Source of the DNA: an uncultured Eubacteriales bacterium
GTDB lineage: Bacteria > Bacillota > Clostridia > Oscillospirales > Acutalibacteraceae
Direction of reading: 5' to 3'
Length of the DNA stretch: 15,988 nucleotides
Assembly: GCA_900317795.1 (NCBI GenBank)
Contig: ONIF01000014.1
Location: 1-15,988 of the forward strand
Below, piece by piece: positions 7,131 to 14,823 of this stretch. Numbering within the stretch: the first letter of the stretch is position 1; each line of letters begins with the position of its first letter. The notes below the pieces were generated by a model. It searched no databases. It was given only the letters and a program-made list of their open reading frames with translations, and was not told where the DNA came from. The translations under genes and the position numbers were made by a program.

Positions 7131-7175
7131 CGGGGAATACTCGAATACAATCTTTTATCGGACAGTATTTTCCCG
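7131..7175 (+). promoter_or_regulatory. Stable hairpin in the adhesin 5' leader
   Basis: CGGGGAATACT (7131-7141) pairs with AGTATTTTCCCG (7164-7175), with one bulged T and one G-T pair, around a 22-base loop. It sits in the untranslated leader between the inferred start of transcription and the ribosome site. There is no T run directly after it, so it is not a typical terminator. It matches no riboswitch I can recognise, but a leader of this length with a GC-closed stem suggests a control role. Confidence 0.5.
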
Positions 7176-7220
7176 ACAGAATTTATGCAAACTATACGAA
7201 AGGGAAAGGATGGCAAACGT

Positions 7221-10200
7221 ATGAGAAAAAATGTTTCTGCAATAAAAGGATATATGTTTTCATTTATCAGGCTTATCACAATAAGCCCTAAACGGCTGAA
7301 ATGCACCCTTTGCATGGTCTGTGCCTTTGTTATCGCATTCTCCTGTATTCCCGTGCCGTCAATGGCGATAGATACAACAGAGTACCTTGAACAAAGTCTG
7401 GAAGTCTATCCCGATGAGAAAAATAATGAAAAATACATTACTCTTAACGGTGTCATGCCCGAAAACGCCTCTGCCGAAGCAGTTGATGTGACGGAAGAAT
7501 ACTCTGATATCAAGGACTTTCCCTCGGAAGATAATATTGAAAAATCAGCCGTTCTCGCTGCCTATGACATAAGCATTACAGGCAATAAAGGGGATTTCCA
7601 GCCTATTGAAAACAATCCTATACTTGTGGAAATCGTTGACCCGAAAATCCGTGCAGGCTTTGTCAAAGAAATTTGGCATATCGCAGATGACGGCAAATAT
7701 GAACAGATATATGATTTTACGGTAAATGACGGCAAAATCAGCTTTTATGCGGAGGGGTTCAGTGTATATGCTATCGTCAATGCTCCCGAACCTTACACCT
7801 ATCCCAATATTGAACAGGTGACTTCTGCCGATGCTTTGACCGATTCCAGAGCTGATGCGGGTTTTTATCTTTTCCTGAACCCGACAAGCTCCTATTCAAA
7901 TAACAAGTACTTTTCCGCAAGTATCAACGAAAAAAACTGTCTTATTGAAACAGCCAATATTTCGGAAGCGGCTATATGGTATTTTGAGTATGAGAACAAT
8001 GAAACCCGACTTTATACTTATATCGACGGTGTGAAAAAGTACCTGCATAAAATACCTTCAAGCAATACAGACATAGAATTGAACCCCTCAGCCGCTGATT
8101 CTCTTAATATCACGTTCAATTCAAAAGATAAATCTTTCTTTTTTAACAAAAACGACACTACTCTTTATATGCAGCATTCAAAATCGGGCAGCGGTATCAG
8201 ATACTTTAACGGAAACGGTGATGTCAATAATACGCATATAAAAATGCTTTATGCCGATTCTGTCAACCCTCCTGCCGATATGTACAACTTTAACGGCAGG
8301 ACTTACGGGCTGATGTACTATCCGGGCGGCACTCTCGGTTACGGTCTTATGACGGATACCCAAAATAACGCTGTCGATATGACTTCCTTAGTTGTCCGCA
8401 ACGACTTAGGCAGTAAAACTCTGTATGTCGCTCAGGACTGCAATATTGCCATGTGGACTTTCCACTCTGTATCACAGAATATTTACACCCTTTCCGCCAA
8501 TACGGACGGGGTTACAAAATACCTTTGTTTTGACGGTAATTCCCTCTCAATGACTGATGACGTTCAAAATGCCGTTTCTCTTGCCCTCGCCTCAAACGGA
8601 AACAGTATCATGCTTTCATCGGGCAATAAAAGTATCAGTTTTGACGGAAATGCTTTCTCCCTCAAAACAACCAATCAGAATGATTTAAGCCAATGGTTAT
8701 GTCTTACAAAGCTTTCGGGACTTGAAAATGACGATTATGTATGCTATTCGGCAGATAAAATAAGCATTTCGGACGTTACCAACAAATCTATGGTAATCGT
8801 ATATACTCGTGTATGGAATGATACAGCCAAGAGATATGATTTCTATGCAATTGACAGTGACGGTACTCTTTATCCGTGTTACGAACGTGGCGGAAATATC
8901 ATGTGGGTAGGCAGTCGTATCAATACAATGCAGTGGGAGTTTACAGAATACGTCTATGCCGACGGCACGCCTAAATATTACTATGAGCTTTACAACCCCT
9001 ATTCCAAAAAATATATAGCCCCTCAATTAAACGGCAGTCAAACTCTTTCCGATAACAAAATAGGCATCAATATGCCGGGCAGACGTGAGGGGGAGTATTA
9101 TACGGACATTATCGCATGGGACGACTTGTACTATTCCTATGCAGGTCTGAAAAACGATAACGAAAATAACTCTGTCATTCCCGCAATACGCTCAAAGGCT
9201 GATACCTATTATTTTGCCGTAGTGGAAAAGCCCGTTTCTGCTCTTACCGAAATTCAAACCGTTGATAACGATTTATACGGTATCAAAATGAAGATGATAG
9301 ACTTCCCCAACCCCGGCAAACAAAATTCCATTCTCGGAACAACCGATACTACTTCAAAAGACCATTCCACAAAAAATCTTCTCTCCACCAATCTCAATGA
9401 AAACGGCTATCCGACAGCTTTGGAAACCGATACAAATTTATTTGAGCTTTTCGGAACGTCCAATACTGTCAACCATCTTTTTACGGAAAGTATTTACAAT
9501 GAAAGCGGATACTTTGAATTTGACAGCTGTCAGAATTTCGCCACTCTCTATAATGACAATAAAGAGCTTACAAGCAATTTTACTGTATATAAAGAACTCG
9601 GCACAACTGACAATACCTCCAAAAGTACTTTGAAACACGGTCAGTTTTTCCCTTACGACACCATTACGGCAGGGCAGTATTCAACCGTAAATCCCGAAAA
9701 TCTGTATGGTGCGGTTGCAGTCCCCGAACACCCCGAAATCGGAGTTCTGCCCGAATCAGACCCCCGAAAATATGAAAGACTTCATACCGTCGGAAAAAAT
9801 CCGAATTATTACAACGGCATGGAAATGGAAGCGAACTTTGTGCAGACACCCGACGGCAAAGACGCATGGGGACATGATATTATATTTGAGTTTACGGGAG
9901 ATGACGATTTCTGGCTGTACGTTGACGGAGAATTGATTATCGACCTTGGCGGTATTCATTCCGCTCTTGCAGGAAATGTCAACTTCTCAACAGGCGATGT
10001 TATCGTTGAAGGCAAAAGTACAAATCTGCGTGAGATTTTCAAGTCAAACTATATATCACGCAATCCCAATGCCACTGATGAACAAATCAATGCCTATTTG
10101 GCGGAGTATTTCAAAGAGGGCGAAAATATCTTCAAAGACTACTCGCCCCATACTATGAAACTTTTCTATATGGAACGTGGTGCAGGTGCTTCCAATCTGC

Positions 10201-12791
10201 ACATGAGGTTTAATATCAGCAATGCTTCCTCTACAAAAGCTACCCTTACTAAAAAAGTGACGGGCTCTGATGATATTGATTTCAATATTGTAGAATATCC
10301 TTTCCAGATATGGTATAAAGACCAACAGGCAGGCGAGCCTAAACTTTTGACAAATATAAATTCCGTTTCAAGTGTCACCTATCAAAATTCCACTCAAAGC
10401 GTCACCCATGCCACAACTTATACACCGCCCAACAGTACCGTTTCTTACAACTCCGTATATTTCCTTAATCCCTTTATGAGTGCCAATATAGACTTCCCCG
10501 AAAAAACGATTGAATACCGTATCATTGAATGCGGTACCAATACAGACGTTTACGACCATGTATATGTAAACGGCACCGAAGTTAACGGGGATTCTATCAA
10601 CAACACAAATTATCAGTCATTCGATTCGGGCTGGAAAAATATAAAAGATACCCCCTCCGTGACTTTTGAAAATCATGTTAATGCAGAGGCACTCCGTACT
10701 CTCAGCTTTAAGAAAGTCGTGTATGACCAATTTAACAACAAGCTTACAGCAGAACAAGATGATACTACATTCAATTTCCGTCTGTCGCTGTCAAAAAATT
10801 CATCAGACACTCTTACCCTTGCCAATATGTATAAATACTATGTTACAAATCCCGAGGGCTATCTCTGTAAATGGGACGTACTTTCTCAGAACTTTATTCC
10901 TACCGAAAGCAAATTTTCCGAAATTGCCGATTTGACGGACACTCAAAAAGAACCGCTTACTTTTGAAACTTCAATGAACGGTGCTGTTTCCAAAATTCCC
11001 GCAGGCTATACCGTTCATGTGCCGAATTTGCCCGTAGGTACAAAATTCATGGTAACAGAGAGAAATAATGAAATTCCTCTCGGGTATCAGCTGATTTCTT
11101 ATGAGAGAGTTGACGAAACTTACTTCATTGCAGAGGGCGATTCCGAAAATACGGGTTATATCAGAGAAAACGACTCTCCGTTCATGCTGATAAATAACAG
11201 GCGTGGCTGGGGATTGGAAGCCGATAAAATTTGGAGTGACAATGATTATGTTTCCTCTCATGCCCCCATCTATACGGCTGTTTATCTCGGAGATGAACTC
11301 GTTGAGGGAACGGTAAGAAAAATCTCTCACCCCGATACCTCTGTACGCTACTATTTTGACAGACTGACACCCGATACCGATTATGACGATTATTCCGTAT
11401 GTGAAGTGACGGTTGAAAATCCCGTTCTCGACTCTGACGGCAAAACTGTTTTGAGTTACAGCAGTATCAAAAAGCTTGACAACGGTGAACGTACAAAAAT
11501 CGGAGTTGTTTCCAAAAGCGGTGTTTCGGACACGTTCCCCTATATCGTTGGATATACAGAGGGCAAGGCTCATAATAATATCAAAACAGATACAATAACC
11601 AATACCCGTACAGGCGGAGTTGTTATCACTCTGTATGATATGAACACAAGAGAACCTCTCGCAAACGGCATATTTGTTCTTAAACAAGGCGATAGTGAAC
11701 TTGGTACATTTACTTCGGATTCCGACGGCAGAGTGACTGTCATGTATGACTTTACACACGATATTGACTATACATTGACGGAGATAACCCCTCCTCAAAA
11801 ATATATCGGCTTGCCAAATTCAGCGGTATTTTCCGTTGACAGCCAAAATGACAGCATTCATCTCAGCGGTAATGAAAGCCAATGGCAGTCATGGCATTCC
11901 CCGACAGGCGAAAATGACCTTATTATAGCTTATATCGACTTGTTCAACAAGCCCTATACTCTTAGAGCCGTAAAGAAGGACAGCCTTACAAGCCAGCCTC
12001 TTAGCAATGCACATTTTGCCCTTTATCGTGGCATTCAGGGCATAGGCGGTTATGTAAGGGACATTAACCCTATTGCAGGCTGTGAGGACCTTGTAACAGA
12101 TGCTGACGGAATGATCCCTTTCCCGAACAGCACTCTCTTACCGGGTAAATATTATCTTACCGAAACAGTTCCTCCCGAAAATTATAAACCTCTGAATTCG
12201 GACATTATATTTACTCTCTACGAATCGGGTAACTTTATCATTGACAGTGAGGGACATGAAAGTTTTCTTGACGTTTCGGGCGTAAATGAAATCGTTTATT
12301 CCCTTAATATTCCAAATACCCCGCTTGCGGAATTGACTGTTGCAAAGACCGTACAGGGAAATTTCGGAAACGTCAACAAGGACTTTACATTTACCCTTAC
12401 GGTAGAGGGTGCATCTGTTGATGATGAGTATGAATGGTCAAAAAACGGCATTATGCAGACAGCTCATCTGCATTCGGGCGACACATTCACACTTAAACAC
12501 AATGACACCTGTACTGTCATTCTCCCCAGAGGAAAAAATGTAACTATATCGGAAAACAGCGAAAATTATATTTCTTCGTTTCAATTAGGCTCTGCCCCCG
12601 AAGAAAAAACAAATCATAAAACATTTGTGCTTGACGGTAATATTACCCTTGCCGTTACCAATACGCTTGACGGTGTATTGCCGACGGGCATAAAATTGAA
12701 TATGCCTGTTTTCCTGCCGATAGCAGTCGGCTCACTGGCAGTAATATTATTGATATTACATCTTAAAAAACTCAAAAACGATTCCGAGTAA
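7221..12791 (+). CDS. Sortase-anchored fibro-slime/Cna-B surface adhesin or pilin-like protein
   Basis: A 1856-residue secreted wall protein. An unusually long signal peptide runs to about residue 50 (basic start, hydrophobic MVCAFVIAFSCIPVPSMA). The C-terminus has LPTGI (1820-1824), a membrane helix and a tail KKLKNDSE, the sortase sorting signal. Between them lie three degenerate repeats of about 160 residues (tryptophans W253, W412, W572). A fibro-slime domain (about 805-1000) has FTGDDDFWLYVDGELIIDLG at 891-910. Cna-B/SpaA-like domains start near 1155, 1329 (GWGLEADKIW), 1465 and 1579, and a final pilin-type domain starts near 1702. E-box-like motifs TEITPP (E1521) and TETVPP (E1648), with lysines such as K1336 and K1585/K1586, suggest internal isopeptide bonds. 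AAGGA (7206-7210) fits ATG 7221; the upstream ATG at 7185 lacks a ribosome site. Likely role: adhesion to host or plant surfaces. No sortase or backbone pilin lies nearby. Confidence 0.9.
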   Translation: MRKNVSAIKGYMFSFIRLITISPKRLKCTLCMVCAFVIAFSCIPVPSMAIDTTEYLEQSLEVYPDEKNNEKYITLNGVMPENASAEAVDVTEEYSDIKDFPSEDNIEKSAVLAAYDISITGNKGDFQPIENNPILVEIVDPKIRAGFVKEIWHIADDGKYEQIYDFTVNDGKISFYAEGFSVYAIVNAPEPYTYPNIEQVTSADALTDSRADAGFYLFLNPTSSYSNNKYFSASINEKNCLIETANISEAAIWYFEYENNETRLYTYIDGVKKYLHKIPSSNTDIELNPSAADSLNITFNSKDKSFFFNKNDTTLYMQHSKSGSGIRYFNGNGDVNNTHIKMLYADSVNPPADMYNFNGRTYGLMYYPGGTLGYGLMTDTQNNAVDMTSLVVRNDLGSKTLYVAQDCNIAMWTFHSVSQNIYTLSANTDGVTKYLCFDGNSLSMTDDVQNAVSLALASNGNSIMLSSGNKSISFDGNAFSLKTTNQNDLSQWLCLTKLSGLENDDYVCYSADKISISDVTNKSMVIVYTRVWNDTAKRYDFYAIDSDGTLYPCYERGGNIMWVGSRINTMQWEFTEYVYADGTPKYYYELYNPYSKKYIAPQLNGSQTLSDNKIGINMPGRREGEYYTDIIAWDDLYYSYAGLKNDNENNSVIPAIRSKADTYYFAVVEKPVSALTEIQTVDNDLYGIKMKMIDFPNPGKQNSILGTTDTTSKDHSTKNLLSTNLNENGYPTALETDTNLFELFGTSNTVNHLFTESIYNESGYFEFDSCQNFATLYNDNKELTSNFTVYKELGTTDNTSKSTLKHGQFFPYDTITAGQYSTVNPENLYGAVAVPEHPEIGVLPESDPRKYERLHTVGKNPNYYNGMEMEANFVQTPDGKDAWGHDIIFEFTGDDDFWLYVDGELIIDLGGIHSALAGNVNFSTGDVIVEGKSTNLREIFKSNYISRNPNATDEQINAYLAEYFKEGENIFKDYSPHTMKLFYMERGAGASNLHMRFNISNASSTKATLTKKVTGSDDIDFNIVEYPFQIWYKDQQAGEPKLLTNINSVSSVTYQNSTQSVTHATTYTPPNSTVSYNSVYFLNPFMSANIDFPEKTIEYRIIECGTNTDVYDHVYVNGTEVNGDSINNTNYQSFDSGWKNIKDTPSVTFENHVNAEALRTLSFKKVVYDQFNNKLTAEQDDTTFNFRLSLSKNSSDTLTLANMYKYYVTNPEGYLCKWDVLSQNFIPTESKFSEIADLTDTQKEPLTFETSMNGAVSKIPAGYTVHVPNLPVGTKFMVTERNNEIPLGYQLISYERVDETYFIAEGDSENTGYIRENDSPFMLINNRRGWGLEADKIWSDNDYVSSHAPIYTAVYLGDELVEGTVRKISHPDTSVRYYFDRLTPDTDYDDYSVCEVTVENPVLDSDGKTVLSYSSIKKLDNGERTKIGVVSKSGVSDTFPYIVGYTEGKAHNNIKTDTITNTRTGGVVITLYDMNTREPLANGIFVLKQGDSELGTFTSDSDGRVTVMYDFTHDIDYTLTEITPPQKYIGLPNSAVFSVDSQNDSIHLSGNESQWQSWHSPTGENDLIIAYIDLFNKPYTLRAVKKDSLTSQPLSNAHFALYRGIQGIGGYVRDINPIAGCEDLVTDADGMIPFPNSTLLPGKYYLTETVPPENYKPLNSDIIFTLYESGNFIIDSEGHESFLDVSGVNEIVYSLNIPNTPLAELTVAKTVQGNFGNVNKDFTFTLTVEGASVDDEYEWSKNGIMQTAHLHSGDTFTLKHNDTCTVILPRGKNVTISENSENYISSFQLGSAPEEKTNHKTFVLDGNITLAVTNTLDGVLPTGIKLNMPVFLPIAVGSLAVILLILHLKKLKNDSE

Positions 12792-12795
12792 AATC

Positions 12796-12830
12796 CGAGA
12801 GTAAGAGGTTTCTCTTACTCTCGATTTTTT
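12796..12830 (+). terminator. Strong terminator after the adhesin gene
   Basis: CGAGAGTAAGAG (12796-12807) pairs perfectly with CTCTTACTCTCG (12812-12823) over a four-base loop and is followed by six T residues (12825-12830). It begins 5 bases after the stop codon. Confidence 0.96.
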
Positions 12831-12872
12831 CCCGAAAAAAGCGATTGACATAAACTCATTTTTTTGCATATC

Positions 12873-12916
12873 AAGCCCCGACTTAACAAATTTGTTGACA
12901 TTATTTTTATCGGGCT
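12873..12916. promoter_or_regulatory. Operator-like palindromes over the lipoprotein promoter
   Basis: A perfect 12-base palindrome, AACAAATTTGTT (12885-12896), overlaps the first two bases of the -35 box. It is nested in a wider inverted repeat, AGCCCCGA (12873-12880) and TCGGGCT (12910-12916), that ends just before the -10. The position would suit a repressor. No regulator gene is in the window. Confidence 0.5.
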
Positions 12917-12923
12917 GTATAAT
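12895..12923 (+). promoter_or_regulatory. Perfect-consensus promoter of the CHAP lipoprotein gene
   Basis: TTGACA (12895-12900), 17 bases, TATAAT (12918-12923). Transcription should start near 12930, with a leader of about 26 bases. A second TTGACA at 12845-12850 has no good -10 partner. Confidence 0.88.
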
Positions 12924-12955
12924 TATCTTTGAAAATCAGCTAAGTGAGGGATTTT

Positions 12956-14005
12956 ATGAAATGTAAAAAATATATCGCTTTATGTACCTCTGCATTGCTT
13001 TTATTTTCGGGCTGTCATGCCCAAACGTCTGCCCCCGTGCAGACAAGTGAGTTTTCCGAAATCCCGCAAGCCGAGGAAAGTTCACAAACCCCCGAAATTC
13101 CCAAAATATCCTATGACGAGTCAAAGAGATTTTCCGAAGAATACCGCTCATGCAAATATTATCAAAATCTCATGAAAGCACTTAATAAAAATAAAAACTC
13201 CTCTTTCATGCAGAGAGTTCTTGATGTTGCACTGTCACAAGAGGGATATTTGGCTTATGCCGTGGAAGGTCTGATACCCGAACAGGTCAGGGAAGAAGGC
13301 AATCTTTGGACAGGGGCTTCCGCAAGGAATGCAAGCAACATGACGGGCAATACAGAATATACCCGCTGGTTTGAGGAATATGTATTTGACAGCTCCAACC
13401 CTTATATAGACTGCGAATGGTGTTCGATTTTTGTAAGCTGGTGTCTGTATCAGGCAGGCTATCACTCCGACGAGGAAAGTGACCGTGAATTTTATTATTC
13501 ATACTGTGCAGACCCCCGAAAAGAATTTCCCGACAGGCTTTTCCAGTCTTTCAACCTTGACCAGAGCAAAGTATGGTACACCCCCACTGCAAGCGATAAA
13601 CTCAATGATTTTATGGAGGTAAATACCCCCGTTCATACAGATACAGACCCTTATAAAATCAATTATCAAAAAGGCGGTCTGGTATTTTTCTCATGGGACG
13701 GCAATGGGTGGTCTTTTGACCATATCGGCATAGTTGTCGATTATGACAAAACCGAGCATATTCTCACTTACATAGGCGGAAATGATTACAGCTCGGTCAT
13801 GATAAACTCCATGGACTTTGATACAGATACATTTGATGTACAGCCCGTTGTAAAAAACTCTGAGAGAATTATGGCTTATGCGGAATATGACGCTGTACCT
13901 CCCGAACCGTCATGGTATCGTGATGTATTGAACAATCCCTTGAAATACTTCATTGATGAGAACAGCCAAAAACATTTTTATTATGATGAACGCTACTATA
14001 ATTGA
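12956..14005 (+). CDS. Lipoprotein with CHAP cysteine peptidase/amidase domain
   Basis: This 349-residue protein starts with a lipoprotein signal, MKCKKYIALCTSALLLFSGC, with Cys20 as the lipidated residue (the -3 position is Phe, slightly unusual). A Pro/Glu/Ser-rich linker follows to about residue 50. The CHAP domain spans about 85-290: the nucleophile region CEWCSIFVSWCLYQAG has catalytic Cys156, and FDHIGIVVDY has His256. The GGND segment after it can provide the third residue. CHAP enzymes cleave peptidoglycan amide bonds, acting here on the outer face of the membrane. The start is ATG 12956, 5 bases after GTGAGGG; the in-frame GTG 12944 is part of that ribosome site. It has its own promoter and terminator. 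Location after the adhesin gene suggests local wall remodelling for surface display, which is inference. Confidence 0.88.
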   Translation: MKCKKYIALCTSALLLFSGCHAQTSAPVQTSEFSEIPQAEESSQTPEIPKISYDESKRFSEEYRSCKYYQNLMKALNKNKNSSFMQRVLDVALSQEGYLAYAVEGLIPEQVREEGNLWTGASARNASNMTGNTEYTRWFEEYVFDSSNPYIDCEWCSIFVSWCLYQAGYHSDEESDREFYYSYCADPRKEFPDRLFQSFNLDQSKVWYTPTASDKLNDFMEVNTPVHTDTDPYKINYQKGGLVFFSWDGNGWSFDHIGIVVDYDKTEHILTYIGGNDYSSVMINSMDFDTDTFDVQPVVKNSERIMAYAEYDAVPPEPSWYRDVLNNPLKYFIDENSQKHFYYDERYYN

Positions 14006-14024
14006 AAATCGACAGATAAAACAA

Positions 14025-14066
14025 CTCTCCGACAAGGCTTTTGACTTTGTCGGAGAGGATTTTTTA
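14025..14066. terminator. Bidirectional terminator between convergent genes
   Basis: CTCTCCGACAA (14025-14035) pairs with TTGTCGGAGAG (14047-14057) over an 11-base loop. A T run at 14060-14065 serves the plus-strand lipoprotein gene. On the minus strand the left flank reads TTGTTTTAT, so the same hairpin can end the ABC transporter transcript, whose last stop codon is at 14077-14079. Confidence 0.9.
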
Positions 14067-14076
14067 TCATCAAATT

Positions 14077-14823
14077 TTAGAGAACTTTTGAAAGGAAATC
14101 TTTCAGACGCTGATTTTTGGGATTGGAGAACAATTCGGCAGGCGTATTTTCTTCCGCAATAATGCCGTCATTAAAGAACATCACTCTGTCGGCAACTTCT
14201 TTGGCAAAGCCCATTTCATGCGTAACGATTACCATAGTCATACCGCTTTGAGCCAGTTCTTTCATGAGAGAGAGAACTTCTCCGACCATTTCGGGGTCAA
14301 GTGCAGATGTCGGCTCGTCAAAAAGCATAACATCGGGGTTCATAGCCAATGCACGAATGATTGCAACACGCTGTTTCTGACCGCCCGAAAGACTGTCGGG
14401 GTAAGCATCTGCCTTATCGGAAAGACCAATTCTTTCAAGAAGTTCTTTTGCTTTTTTTTCAGCGTCCTCTTTGGACATTTTGCCGAGCATGACGGGGGCA
14501 AGCATGATATTTTTCTTTATCGTCATGTTGGGAAACAGGTTGAACTGCTGGAACACCATTCCCATTTTTTCACGCATTTTATTGATGTCAACGGATTTGT
14601 CCGTAATGTCCGTACCTTCAAATTTGATAGTACCGCCTGTGGGCTGTTCGAGAAGATTGAGAGAACGCAGAAAAGTGGATTTTCCACAGCCCGACGGACC
14701 TATGATTGCAATTACTTCACCTTTTGAAACAGTCGTGCTGATATTTTTCAGAACCTCATGTTTGCCAAAGGATTTTTTAAGACCGTCAACTTCGATGAGT
14801 ATTTCATTTTTATCTGATTTCAT
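14077..14823 (-). CDS. Amino-acid ABC transporter ATP-binding protein (GlnQ type)
   Basis: A 248-residue ABC ATPase of the polar amino acid uptake family, the cytoplasmic motor of an importer. It has every catalytic motif: Walker A GPSGCGKS (42-49), Q-loop VFQQFNLF (90-97), signature LSGGQ (145-149), Walker B MLFDEP (166-171) and H-loop His202. VFQQFNLFPNMT and HEMGFAKEVADRVMFF are typical of GlnQ/HisP proteins. It overlaps the end of the permease gene by 14 bases, and its ribosome site AAAGGAG lies within that gene, so translation is coupled. Substrate specificity (glutamine, glutamate, arginine, cystine or other) cannot be read from the ATPase. Confidence 0.95.
   Translation of the reverse strand: MKSDKNEILIEVDGLKKSFGKHEVLKNISTTVSKGEVIAIIGPSGCGKSTFLRSLNLLEQPTGGTIKFEGTDITDKSVDINKMREKMGMVFQQFNLFPNMTIKKNIMLAPVMLGKMSKEDAEKKAKELLERIGLSDKADAYPDSLSGGQKQRVAIIRALAMNPDVMLFDEPTSALDPEMVGEVLSLMKELAQSGMTMVIVTHEMGFAKEVADRVMFFNDGIIAEENTPAELFSNPKNQRLKDFLSKVL

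Noticed and set aside
7096..7220. Known c-di-GMP riboswitch in the adhesin leader
   Set aside because: Neither the class I nor the class II conserved core could be matched by eye; only a generic hairpin is supported.
10971..11798. Minus-strand frame of 275 codons inside the adhesin gene
   Set aside because: It is an antisense shadow of a conserved domain region, with no promoter or ribosome site and no recognisable protein features.
5881..14066. Genomic island inserted at tRNA-Lys
   Set aside because: The order tRNA, recombinase, accessory genes invites this idea, but the 3' end of tRNA-Lys is not repeated downstream in the window, and the enzyme is a small serine recombinase, not a tyrosine integrase.
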